This document shows, one piece after another, positions 17,452-25,747 of a DNA stretch of 39,187 bases. Made by a program: the position numbers and the translations under genes. This stretch comes from Chloroflexi bacterium HGW-Chloroflexi-8 (lineage in GTDB: Bacteria; Chloroflexota; Anaerolineae; Anaerolineales; Anaerolineaceae). The notes under the pieces were generated by a model that was not told the DNA's origin, ran no database searches, and was given only the letters and a program-made list of their open reading frames with translations. The stretch lies in assembly GCA_002841995.1 (NCBI GenBank), contig PHBS01000016.1:1-39187 (forward strand), written 5' to 3'. The stretch's first letter is position 1; the number at the start of each line of letters is the position of its first letter.

Positions 17452-18513
17452 ATGGGTCGATATCTCATCCGACGAATACTTTATATGTTAGTTGTAATTT
17501 TGGTGGTATCTTTTATTACCTTCAGTCTTATGCATGCTGTTCCAGGTGGACCTTTCGATAAAGAGAAAAAATTACCGGCAGAAATTATTGCAAATCTGGA
17601 AAAACGCTATCATCTTGATCAACCGCTTTGGAAACAATACCTCTCCTATTTAAATGATGTCTTTGTTCCTCAATTTGCAAGTGAAGGACCCAAAGGACTG
17701 GTTGTAGATGATGATTTTCTAATTAATATCAAAATTACAAACAGTTTTTGGATTCGATGGATGAATTTTGGTCCAACATTTACTTCAAGAAGTCGATCCG
17801 TAAATGATATTTTTCGGCAAAATTTGCCAATTTCTGTTCAATTGGGTCTGATGGCTTTAATGATCGCAATCGTTATTGGTGTGCCATTGGGGATCATATC
17901 TGCTCTAAAACAAAATACAGTTTGGGATTATCTCGGAATGAGTGTCGCCATTTTTGGCGTTTCTGTTCCGGTTATTGTACTTGGTCCGCTGATGATTTGG
18001 ATTTTTGGGGTGACCTTAAAGTGGTTACCACCAACGGGCTGGGGTTCTAAACCACCTTATTTTCTGGGTGTTTTTCCGACCAATTTAAGCTGGGATTATT
18101 GGCGAACAGCGATTATGCCATCCGTAGCTTTAGGTCTGGGAAGTTCGGCAATCTTAGCCCGGCTAACCCGTGCAAGTCTCTTACAGGTGATCCGGGAAGA
18201 TTACATTCGCACAGCACGGGCGAAAGGCGTGAAAGAACGCATGGTCATTACCCGACATGCTTTGAAAAACTCTCTGATACCGGTTGTGACCATTCTCGGG
18301 CCGATGATGGCAGGATTGGTGACCGGTACTTTTGTAACGGAATTAACTTTTGGAATTCCTGGAATGGGTAAATATTTCGTTACCAGTATTACCAACCGTG
18401 ATTACCCGGTTATTATGGGAACGATTTTATTATATGCAGTCTTTTTGGTAATTGCTAATCTGCTTGTGGATATCATGTATGCCTATTTGGATCCACGTAT
18501 TCGCTATGATTAA
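17452..18513 (+). CDS. Oligopeptide ABC transporter permease (OppB/DppB-type)
   Basis: A 353-residue inner-membrane permease. The start at 17452 follows TTGGAGG by 4-5 nt and gives the usual short cytoplasmic MGRYLIRRILYML start; an upstream in-frame ATG at 17386 lies in the hairpin and is rejected. It has six or so membrane segments. The extracytoplasmic loop between the first two is long (residues about 35-130), as in OppB. The EAA loop reads RTARAKGVKERMV and contacts the ATPases. The C-terminal DPRIRYD is typical. It pairs with the next permease, 20 nt downstream. Confidence 0.92.
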   Translation: MGRYLIRRILYMLVVILVVSFITFSLMHAVPGGPFDKEKKLPAEIIANLEKRYHLDQPLWKQYLSYLNDVFVPQFASEGPKGLVVDDDFLINIKITNSFWIRWMNFGPTFTSRSRSVNDIFRQNLPISVQLGLMALMIAIVIGVPLGIISALKQNTVWDYLGMSVAIFGVSVPVIVLGPLMIWIFGVTLKWLPPTGWGSKPPYFLGVFPTNLSWDYWRTAIMPSVALGLGSSAILARLTRASLLQVIREDYIRTARAKGVKERMVITRHALKNSLIPVVTILGPMMAGLVTGTFVTELTFGIPGMGKYFVTSITNRDYPVIMGTILLYAVFLVIANLLVDIMYAYLDPRIRYD

Positions 18514-18533
18514 TTTTCTGAGAGGTTGAATCT

Positions 18534-19562
18534 ATGACAAAACCTGTATCACTTGATAGTAAGGAGTTTGGGGCTGGAGGAAAACCGATCAGCCAAAAGG
18601 GCGAAAGTCTCCTCAAAGACTCGATTCGTCGATTGGCCCGAAATCGTGCGGCAGTGGTAGGTGGTTCCATTATTTTGATTTTGATCTTAACAGCATTATT
18701 TGCTAACCTCGTAGCGCCTTACCCCTTTGCTGACCAAACCCTGGTCGACCAGAACAAAGTCCCTCAATGGGTCTTAAATTTATTCCCCACCATGCAGCCA
18801 TACGCGAAATTATCGCCGAATTATTTTCTGGGTGCAGATTATGTTGGACGTGACCTGTTTAGCCGAATCGTCTTTGGCGCGCGCGTATCACTGACGGTTG
18901 CCTTCATCGGACCATTGATTAGTCTGATTATTGGGGTGACTTACGGTAGCATTTCCGGTTACTTTGGTGGCAACCTGGATAACTTGATGATGCGGATTGT
19001 GGATGTTTTATACGCGTTCCCGAGTCTGCTCTTCATTATCCTCTTGTTGGCTTTCTTCCGTTCCACATTTGCACAACCCGAACCTGGTACGTTTACATAT
19101 ACGATGGGGCAGCTGGACGCTGCTACCGGAGGATTATTGTTTATTTTTATTGGAATTGGCTTAACAGCCTGGGAAACCATGGCTCGCCTTACTCGCGGAC
19201 AGGTTTTATCGATCCGTGAAAAAGAATTTGTGGAAGCAGCTCGTACACTTGGCGCGAAAAATGGCCGAATCATGTTCCGCCATATTCTCCCCAATGTTGT
19301 TGGTCCGCTGGTTGTTGCCGAAACTTTAGCCATCCCGGGTTATATATCCACCGAAGCCTTTCTTTCATTCATTGGTATTGGTGTCAATCCTCCAACGCCA
19401 TCCTGGGGATCTATGATTTCAGATGGTGCCCAGGTGATTCGCACCTATCCAAACCAGGCAGTTTTCCCAGCGTTGGCGCTGGCCATCACCATGTTTGCAT
19501 TTAATTTCCTTGGAGATGGTTTGCGGGATGCGCTGGATCCCCGCTTGCGCGGTACTCAATAG
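18534..19562 (+). CDS. Oligopeptide ABC transporter permease (OppC/DppC-type)
   Basis: A 342-residue permease. One N-terminal membrane helix (about residues 42-62) is followed by an extracytoplasmic loop carrying the family motif GADYVGRDLFSR, then five further helices. The EAA loop is VEAARTLGAKNGRIMFRHILPN, and the C-terminus ends in GDGLRDALDPRLRGTQ, as in OppC. It forms the heterodimeric channel with the preceding OppB-type permease. A GNRA-capped hairpin 32 nt after the stop ends the operon. Confidence 0.92.
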   Translation: MTKPVSLDSKEFGAGGKPISQKGESLLKDSIRRLARNRAAVVGGSIILILILTALFANLVAPYPFADQTLVDQNKVPQWVLNLFPTMQPYAKLSPNYFLGADYVGRDLFSRIVFGARVSLTVAFIGPLISLIIGVTYGSISGYFGGNLDNLMMRIVDVLYAFPSLLFIILLLAFFRSTFAQPEPGTFTYTMGQLDAATGGLLFIFIGIGLTAWETMARLTRGQVLSIREKEFVEAARTLGAKNGRIMFRHILPNVVGPLVVAETLAIPGYISTEAFLSFIGIGVNPPTPSWGSMISDGAQVIRTYPNQAVFPALALAITMFAFNFLGDGLRDALDPRLRGTQ

Positions 19563-19593
19563 TCTTTGTTTTATCATCGCAGCTTAGAACCTG

Positions 19594-19623
19594 CTACAGC
19601 GGAGGTGCAAACCTCCGCTGTAG
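19594..19623 (+). terminator. Perfect 13-bp hairpin with GCAA tetraloop
   Basis: CTACAGCGGAGGT (19594-19606) pairs perfectly with ACCTCCGCTGTAG (19611-19623) around a GCAA (GNRA) loop. It is followed by TATTAAAT rather than a strict T-run. It probably marks the 3' end of the first importer transcript, since a separate promoter for the next gene follows within 20 nt. Confidence 0.7.
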
Positions 19624-19640
19624 TATTAAATAGGCAGAAT

Positions 19641-19669
19641 TTGCGGGATATTCCTTGGGTGGTTATAAT
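19641..19669 (+). promoter_or_regulatory. Promoter of the orphan SBP gene
   Basis: TTGCGG at 19641-19646, a 17-nt spacer and a perfect TATAAT at 19664-19669, between the hairpin and the SBP gene at 19741. The predicted start is near 19676. Confidence 0.6.
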
Positions 19670-19740
19670 GAGGAGAAATACATCGAATGATAATTGTGGT
19701 AGCACCTCACATCTGTTGGTTATTCCACTAGGAGGCTTAA

Positions 19741-21696
19741 TTGAAGTTTCAGAAATTCCAACCTGGGTTGATTTTTATGATCCTTGTTATTCTTATAATG
19801 ACGGCTTGTCAACCGCAGATTGCTATTGAAAATACCCCCAGTCCTATCGTTGCCACAGAAATTATTAAAACCACTACGCCTACTTTAGAACCTCCCCGCA
19901 GTATGGTAATTTGTTTGGGTGACGAACCGTTGACGCTTTATCCTTATGGAAGTGACAGCCGTGCCATGTGGAGTGTTTTGGAAGCCATTTATGATGGCCC
20001 GATTGATACTGTAAATTTTGAGTCACAACCGGTAATTTTAAAAGATCTGCCTACATTGGAAAATGGCGGAGCGGTGACCCAGGCTGTAACCGTATCTGCA
20101 GGAGACCCGGTCGTGGATGTGAATGGAGATCTTGTACTTCTGGTGAAAGATACCATTGTTTTACCTGTAGGTTGCCAAGATGATACCTGCGCGATTAAAT
20201 GGGATGGGACCACCGAATTACAAATGACACAATTAAGCCTGAGCTTTACAATGTTGGACGGTCTATTGTGGTCAGATGGTCAGCCTTTGACTATGGCTGA
20301 CTCTGTTTATTCTTTCCACCTGGCAGCCGACCCGAGTACGCCAGTCAATCGTTATCATGTGGAACGAACAGCCGATTATAGCAGTACGAGTGACACAACC
20401 TTAACCTGGGTGGGTGTACCTGGTTTTTATCCACAACATTTTGGGGATTTATTCTGGATCCCACTTCCCCAACATGCCTGGCAGAGCAAAACTGCTGCCG
20501 AATTATTGACAGATCCGGCAGCAACCCAAACCCCGATTGGATGGGGTCCTTATCAGATCAAAGAATGGGTATCAGGCAGCCATATTGAATTAATCCCCAA
20601 CCCAAATTATTTTCGTGCAAGTGAAAATCTGCCGGTATTTGATACGCTTGTGTATCAATTCTTGGGAACAACCGCCGATAGCAATTTAAAGGCGCTTGAA
20701 ATTGGTGAATGTGACTTGATTGATGCAACCGTGTCATTAGATGAACAATTGGTGGATGTGGTTGAGAAGAGCAATCTGGGTGAGATTAAAGCATATTTTG
20801 GCCAGGGTCCAGAGTGGGAACACCTGGATTTTGGTATTGTACCAGCCAGTTATGATGATGGAATTCAAATGAATAGTGATCGCGCGGATTGGTTTGGTGA
20901 TCTTCGGATGCGTCAGGCATTTGCGTATTGTATCGATAGGCAGGCCATTGCAGACCGTTATTTTGTCAACCGATCAGAAGTGCCAACCAGTTTTTATCCA
21001 CCTTCTCATCCTCTTTTTGATGGGTCCCTTAGTGCAATTGCATATGATGTAGAAAAAGGAACTGCACTTTTAGAAGAGATGGGGTGGATGGATGAAGATC
21101 AAAATCCATCAACCCCTCGAATTGCCCGCAATGTGGCCAATGTTGTGGATGGAACACCTTTGTCCATTAATTATTTCACAACGCAATCTGACTTACGGGT
21201 TCTGGTTTCGAACGATATTAAGAATTCGGTTGCTGTTTGTGGAATTGAATTGAATGTTTTGAATATTTTTCCATCCGAATTATATGCTTCCGGACCCGAG
21301 GGAGTGTTGTTTGGACGTAATTTTGATCTGGCTCAATTTACCTGGCAGGCGGGCCGTGATACCCCGTGTTATCTGTACACTACAAAGCAAATCCCGAATG
21401 AAGCAAATATGTGGATTGGAACCAATATAACCGGTTATCAAAACCCGGATTATGATCAGGCCTGTGGACTTGCTCAACAAAAGCAGCCAGTAGATCCAGC
21501 CTTATATATGGAAGCTAATCAAAAGATTCAACAAATATTCGCTGAAGACATGCCGGTATTACCGCTTTATTACCAGATTAAAATTGCTGCCAGCCGTCCG
21601 GATTTTTGCGGACTTGATGCACTTGATGTCAGTTCCCGAAGCGTTTTAAGAGCCTTAGAAACTTTCAATTATGGCGAAAATTGTAAAAATCCATAA
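19741..21696 (+). CDS. Family 5 solute-binding lipoprotein, orphan
   Basis: A 651-residue binding protein starting at TTG 19741, with AGGAGG at 19730-19735 five bases upstream. The signal ends in lipobox MTAC (Cys23). Family-5 motifs are in canonical order: LWSDGQPLTMADSVYSF in the N-lobe, GWGPYQIKEW, a divergent GECDLIDATV, then LRMRQAFAYCIDRQ and a C-terminal MPVLPLYYQ. An insertion of about 60 residues before the LWSDG motif includes GCQDDTC, a possible disulfide pair. It has its own promoter and no dedicated permeases, so it probably feeds one of the flanking importers with a different ligand. Its codon use is less C-ending than that of the other two SBP genes, suggesting lower expression. 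Confidence 0.88.
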   Translation: MKFQKFQPGLIFMILVILIMTACQPQIAIENTPSPIVATEIIKTTTPTLEPPRSMVICLGDEPLTLYPYGSDSRAMWSVLEAIYDGPIDTVNFESQPVILKDLPTLENGGAVTQAVTVSAGDPVVDVNGDLVLLVKDTIVLPVGCQDDTCAIKWDGTTELQMTQLSLSFTMLDGLLWSDGQPLTMADSVYSFHLAADPSTPVNRYHVERTADYSSTSDTTLTWVGVPGFYPQHFGDLFWIPLPQHAWQSKTAAELLTDPAATQTPIGWGPYQIKEWVSGSHIELIPNPNYFRASENLPVFDTLVYQFLGTTADSNLKALEIGECDLIDATVSLDEQLVDVVEKSNLGEIKAYFGQGPEWEHLDFGIVPASYDDGIQMNSDRADWFGDLRMRQAFAYCIDRQAIADRYFVNRSEVPTSFYPPSHPLFDGSLSAIAYDVEKGTALLEEMGWMDEDQNPSTPRIARNVANVVDGTPLSINYFTTQSDLRVLVSNDIKNSVAVCGIELNVLNIFPSELYASGPEGVLFGRNFDLAQFTWQAGRDTPCYLYTTKQIPNEANMWIGTNITGYQNPDYDQACGLAQQKQPVDPALYMEANQKIQQIFAEDMPVLPLYYQIKIAASRPDFCGLDALDVSSRSVLRALETFNYGENCKNP

Positions 21697-21825
21697 TTTT
21701 TTAACATGATTGCGTTCAATTATTAAGGTCTGTATCGGAATTAAAATACTATTAACAAAGTCTTGTTTTAGTAGTGACATGCTTCCTGAAATTGATTAAA
21801 TTGAAGTAGTTTGGATATTCCTTTC

Positions 21826-21854
21826 TTGACAGTACTTCCCGCATGTGCTATATT
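21826..21854 (+). promoter_or_regulatory. Consensus sigma-A promoter of the second importer operon
   Basis: Perfect TTGACA at 21826-21831, a 17-nt spacer ending TGC (extended -10), and TATATT at 21849-21854. Predicted start about 21861, giving a structured leader of about 115 nt. Confidence 0.8.
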
Positions 21855-21858
21855 CCGG

Positions 21859-21881
21859 ATACGCCCTTTATAAGGGGGTAT
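21859..21881 (+). promoter_or_regulatory. Imperfect inverted repeat at the transcription start, candidate operator
   Basis: ATACGCCCTT (21859-21868) and AAGGGGGTAT (21872-21881) form a 10-bp dyad with one mismatch and a 3-nt centre, lying directly on the predicted +1 of the promoter. A repressor bound here would block initiation. A short RNA hairpin is the alternative. Confidence 0.4.
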
Positions 21882-21894
21882 TCTGTTTGTCGTA

Positions 21895-21930
21895 GGAGAA
21901 GTAGTAGCAAGATCTTGCGACGATTTCTCC
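21895..21930 (+). promoter_or_regulatory. Leader hairpin before the permuted SBP gene
   Basis: GGAGAA (21895-21900) pairs with TTCTCC (21925-21930). Inside lies the perfect 12-nt palindrome GCAAGATCTTGC (21907-21918), separated by a small internal loop. It sits in the 5' leader about 45 nt before the start codon, so it may affect mRNA stability or be a second protein site. Confidence 0.35.
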
Positions 21931-21976
21931 GCAAATCAATCTTCATTTCCAAATATTCTCACAGGAGGAGAAGGTA

Positions 21977-24535
21977 ATGAAAAAAAATAAATTCATGTTG
22001 TTTATGGGTTTGGTCATTGTAGCCAGTATGGTTTTGGCTGCCTGCCAACCCGTGGCTGCTCCCACGGAAGTTGTAGTTGAACCTACAGCTGAAACACCAG
22101 TGGAAGCACCAACCGCAGCACCGACGGAAGTCGTTGCTCCGACTGTAGAACCAACCCCAGAAGTGGTTCGCACCACTCGTAAAGGTGGTTGGTTAGATGA
22201 AATCGTTTTCTCTGTTGTTGATAGCGCATCTGTAATTACACAATTACAGGCTGGTGCCATTGATATCTATGCAGATAGCCTTTCATCTAAAGATTTAACT
22301 GCCATTAAAGATTCCGGTTTGAGCTATTCAACTGCATCAGGTCTCTATTATGACATGATGTTTAACCCGGCAGTATTTTCTGATGGTCGATTAAATCCAT
22401 TCAATAACCGCAAAATCCGCGAAGCAATGAACTGGATTGTTGATCGCGATTACATCAACCAGGAAGTCTTCGCTGGCGGTGGTTTAGCCAAATTCTTTGC
22501 GATTACAACTCAATTCCCGGATTACGCAGATCTGGCAGATGTTGCCCGAAAGCTTGAATCATACTACGCTTATGATTTAGAAAAAGGCCGTGCCGCTGTA
22601 GCAACCGAAATGGAAGCTATGGGCGCAACCCTGGTTGACGGAAAATGGAATTTCAATGGCGCACCTGTGACCTTGGTTTTCATTATTCGTAGTGACTCTG
22701 ATGGTACCCGTATTCCGATGGGCGATTATTTTGCCTCACAATTGGAAGCAATTGGTTTCACAGTTGATCGCCAATACAAGACCGGTGGAGAAGCCTCCCC
22801 AATCTGGATTGGCTCCGAACCAACTGATGGCCTCTGGAACGTTTACACTGCAGCATGGTCTGCCACAGTTCTCGACCGCGACCAGAGCAACATCTTCCAG
22901 GAAATGTATCTGGATTCTTCAGCTCAGGGTATTCCGTTATTCTTACAGAATGTTTCTGACCCTGAATTCAAAGATTTAGGTGATAAATTAGCCCAGGCTA
23001 CATTTAAGACCGTTGAAGAACGCCATGACATGATGGCTCGTGCCCTTGAGCTTTCACTTCAGGACTCTCTCCAGGTCTTCCTTATTGATGGTAAAAGCTA
23101 TATTCCTTACCAGAACAATGTAATTGCCACTGCTGACTTAGCTGCTGGTGTTCAGGGTGCACAAATTTGGCCATTCACACTTCGTTTTAAAGACGAAGAG
23201 GGTGGTACATTGAATTGGGCAACCCAGGAATTGTTTGGTGATCCCTACAACCCGATCGCTGGCTCCAACTGGGCATTCGATCAGGGTGCCATTCGTGCCA
23301 CCCAAAGTGGTGACTATATGTACGATCCATACACTGGCTTGTTATGGCCACTTCGTTTGGAAAGTGCTGATGTCGTTGTCCAGGAAGGTCTACCTGTTGG
23401 AAAGACACTGGATTGGGTAAATTTGGAATTCGCTCCTGAAATTAAGGTTCCTGCTGATGCATGGGCTGATTGGGATGCTGCAACCCAAACATTTATCCCC
23501 GCTGGTGAAGGTGTGACAGCTTTACGCAAGACTACCGTTTACTATCCTGCTGATTTGTTTGAAACAGTCAAATGGCACAATGGTTCCAATCTCTCCATGG
23601 CCGATATTGTCATGGGTATGATTATGACCTTCGATCGTGCCAAGGAAGCAAGCGCAGTTTATGACGAACAGGCTGTTCCTGGTTTCGAACCTTTCATGGA
23701 AAACTTCAAAGGTATGCAGATCGTTTCCACAGATCCTCTAACTATTGATTACTACACCAATCTCTATTCATTAGACGCCGAACTTAATATCCCAATTTTC
23801 TTCCCAACCTACACATTTGGTGAGGGTTCCTGGGATATGATTGCTATCAGCAATTTAGCTGAGGCTGGTGGCGAATTGGCTTACTCTATCGACAAAGCCG
23901 GTACTGCAGAAATTGAACAGACCAGCTGGGTCGGTGGACCAAGCCTTGAGATTTTAGCCAAATACTTGGATCAGGCAATTGCTGAGTCCGTTATTCCGTA
24001 TGCCCCCACCCTTGGTCAATACCTGACTGCAGAAGAAGCAGTTGCTCGTTATGACGCCACTAAGGCCTGGTATGCAGAACACGGTCACTTCATGATCGGT
24101 ACTGGCCCCTATTTCATTGATAAAGCATTCTTAACTGAGAAGAGTTTGACACTCAAGAATTTTGCAGACTATCCTGATCTTGCTGATCGTTGGGCTTCTT
24201 ATGGTGAACCCAAACTGGCTACCGTCGAACTTGATGGCCCAGGACAGGTTAAGATTGGCGACGAAGCAACATTTGATGTTTATATCACTTTCAAAGATAT
24301 GCCATATCCAACCGCTGAGATCAAACAGGTTAAATTCTTGCTCTACAATGCCAAGAACGAAATCGTTTCTGTCAGTGAAGCTGTTGCCGTAGAAGATGGT
24401 CTGTACAGCATCGTATTAGATGCAGCTACAACCGCTTTACTTGAGGCTGGTTCCAACAAGCTAGAAGTTGCTGTTGTTCCGCTGACCGTAAGTCAACCAA
24501 CCTTCCAGGCAATTGAGTTCGTAACAGCCCCATAA
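21977..24535 (+). CDS. Circularly permuted family 5 solute-binding lipoprotein with Ig-like tail
   Basis: An 852-residue exported lipoprotein (lipobox LAAC, Cys23; Pro/Thr/Glu linker to about 66). The family-5 motifs are in rotated order. First come segments normally in the second half: LDEIVFSVVDSASVI and LQAGAIDI (73-97), FNNRKIREAMNWIVDRD (142-158) and FLIDGKSYIPYQ (368-379). Then come segments normally at the N-terminus: GTLNWATQELFGDPYNPI (410-427), VKWHNGSNLSMADIV (531-545) and GTGPYFI (708-714). Residues about 746-852 form an Ig-like beta domain. Each half occurs once, so this is a rotation and not a duplication. AGGAGGAG precedes the ATG. Highly C-ending codons suggest abundance. It feeds the permeases at 24625 and 25748. 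Ligand unknown; oligosaccharides are plausible. Confidence 0.85.
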   Translation: MKKNKFMLFMGLVIVASMVLAACQPVAAPTEVVVEPTAETPVEAPTAAPTEVVAPTVEPTPEVVRTTRKGGWLDEIVFSVVDSASVITQLQAGAIDIYADSLSSKDLTAIKDSGLSYSTASGLYYDMMFNPAVFSDGRLNPFNNRKIREAMNWIVDRDYINQEVFAGGGLAKFFAITTQFPDYADLADVARKLESYYAYDLEKGRAAVATEMEAMGATLVDGKWNFNGAPVTLVFIIRSDSDGTRIPMGDYFASQLEAIGFTVDRQYKTGGEASPIWIGSEPTDGLWNVYTAAWSATVLDRDQSNIFQEMYLDSSAQGIPLFLQNVSDPEFKDLGDKLAQATFKTVEERHDMMARALELSLQDSLQVFLIDGKSYIPYQNNVIATADLAAGVQGAQIWPFTLRFKDEEGGTLNWATQELFGDPYNPIAGSNWAFDQGAIRATQSGDYMYDPYTGLLWPLRLESADVVVQEGLPVGKTLDWVNLEFAPEIKVPADAWADWDAATQTFIPAGEGVTALRKTTVYYPADLFETVKWHNGSNLSMADIVMGMIMTFDRAKEASAVYDEQAVPGFEPFMENFKGMQIVSTDPLTIDYYTNLYSLDAELNIPIFFPTYTFGEGSWDMIAISNLAEAGGELAYSIDKAGTAEIEQTSWVGGPSLEILAKYLDQAIAESVIPYAPTLGQYLTAEEAVARYDATKAWYAEHGHFMIGTGPYFIDKAFLTEKSLTLKNFADYPDLADRWASYGEPKLATVELDGPGQVKIGDEATFDVYITFKDMPYPTAEIKQVKFLLYNAKNEIVSVSEAVAVEDGLYSIVLDAATTALLEAGSNKLEVAVVPLTVSQPTFQAIEFVTAP

Positions 24536-24568
24536 GGCTGATCACTTAATTTTGTTACAATGAATTCC

Positions 24569-24601
24569 GATAGGGGCCAGTGTCTATCACTAGCCCCTAT
24601 C
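24569..24601 (+). terminator. Hairpin between the permuted SBP gene and its permeases
   Basis: GATAGGGGCCAGTG (24569-24582) pairs with CACTAGCCCCTATC (24588-24601), 14 bp with one C-A mismatch and a 5-nt loop, followed by TATTCT. It is placed exactly as the hairpin in the first importer operon and probably has the same role of lowering transcription into the permease genes. Confidence 0.7.
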
Positions 24602-24624
24602 TATTCTAAAAATGAGGGTAAACC

Positions 24625-25746
24625 ATGACTCCAGAACCCAAGTCCGGTAGTCTCGGTGAAAAAAAGAAAGCTACGAATTCGACTTTTCTCCGTGTGGCAC
24701 GGTTTATGTCATTTCGTGTCATTATGCTCTTTATTACGATTGTAATTGGTGTCTATGCAACCATTATGATCGCCAATATGGGTGGTTATGTCGACGATAT
24801 CATGCGCAATAACATAAAAGAAACAGTTAATTTGCGCGTGGCAGCGATGACGGCCAATACTCAGACTTCAACCGAGACTCGTAAGCAGATGGCTGAAGAA
24901 ATGATCGCTTTGGAAGAAAAGCGGTTGGGTCTGGATACACCCTTTATGGTACGTTCATTCCGTTATTTATCGAATGCATTACAGCTAAACCTGGGTCGGG
25001 CTTTGCATATGGTCAGCGATAATGGTTCGCGCCAAGTCAAGAACATTATCCTTGAACGCTTGCCTGCAACCTTGTTATTAATGGGAACATCGCAATTATT
25101 CTTATTTTTCTTTAGTGTCTTTATCGCACTTGCCTTATCTCGTTCCTATGGAAGTTTTTGGGATAAGCTGGTGATTACGCTTTCTCCTACTTCAGCTGCG
25201 CCGCCATGGTTTTATGGTATTTTCTTTATTTTGATTTTTGCAGCAGTATTTAAAGTTCTACCATTTGGGGGGATGGTGGTATCACCGCCACCTGATAATA
25301 CCTGGGATTATATATTAAGCGTTTTAAAACATTTAATATTACCCGCAGGGTCCTTAATCATCAGTTCATTATTTATTAGTATTTATAACTGGCGCACGTT
25401 CTTTTTAATTTATTCAAGCGAGGATTATGTCGATATGGCGAAAGCTAAAGGGCTTCCATCCCGAGATATTGAACGACGCTATATTTTACGGCCAACTTTA
25501 CCAACAATTATTACAAACTTTGCGTTGCTGGTGATCGGACTTTGGACAGGCGCTACGATTACGGAGACTGTATTTCTCTGGCCAGGTCTTGGGAGAACCC
25601 TTTTCCGCGCTATTGGCTTTTATGACACACCCGTCATCGTGGGTTCCACAATTATTTACGCTTATTTACTGGCATTCACCGTGTTCTTCCTTGATTTTAT
25701 TTATGCATTGGTTGACCCACGTGTAAAAATTGGGGGTGGAAAATAA
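24625..25746 (+). CDS. ABC transporter permease, OppB-like
   Basis: A 373-residue permease. A charged cytoplasmic head (about residues 1-30, KPKS/KKK-rich) precedes the first helix at about 32-52. A long extracytoplasmic loop (about 53-145) contains a helical EEMIALEEKRLGLDTP, as in OppB. Four or five further helices follow, with the EAA loop VDMAKAKGLPSRDIERRY and the C-terminal ALVDPRVKIG. The start has GAGGG about 6 nt upstream, just after the hairpin. The next permease begins 1 nt after its stop. It is less similar to the peptide-type OppB at 17452 than expected for a duplicate, so the two systems are old relatives. Confidence 0.88.
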   Translation: MTPEPKSGSLGEKKKATNSTFLRVARFMSFRVIMLFITIVIGVYATIMIANMGGYVDDIMRNNIKETVNLRVAAMTANTQTSTETRKQMAEEMIALEEKRLGLDTPFMVRSFRYLSNALQLNLGRALHMVSDNGSRQVKNIILERLPATLLLMGTSQLFLFFFSVFIALALSRSYGSFWDKLVITLSPTSAAPPWFYGIFFILIFAAVFKVLPFGGMVVSPPPDNTWDYILSVLKHLILPAGSLIISSLFISIYNWRTFFLIYSSEDYVDMAKAKGLPSRDIERRYILRPTLPTIITNFALLVIGLWTGATITETVFLWPGLGRTLFRAIGFYDTPVIVGSTIIYAYLLAFTVFFLDFIYALVDPRVKIGGGK

Positions 25747-25747
25747 T

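Noticed and set aside
19566-19829. 87-codon plus-strand frame over the orphan SBP promoter
   Set aside because: It covers the hairpin and promoter and runs out of frame into the SBP gene, whose TTG start has a perfect AGGAGG.
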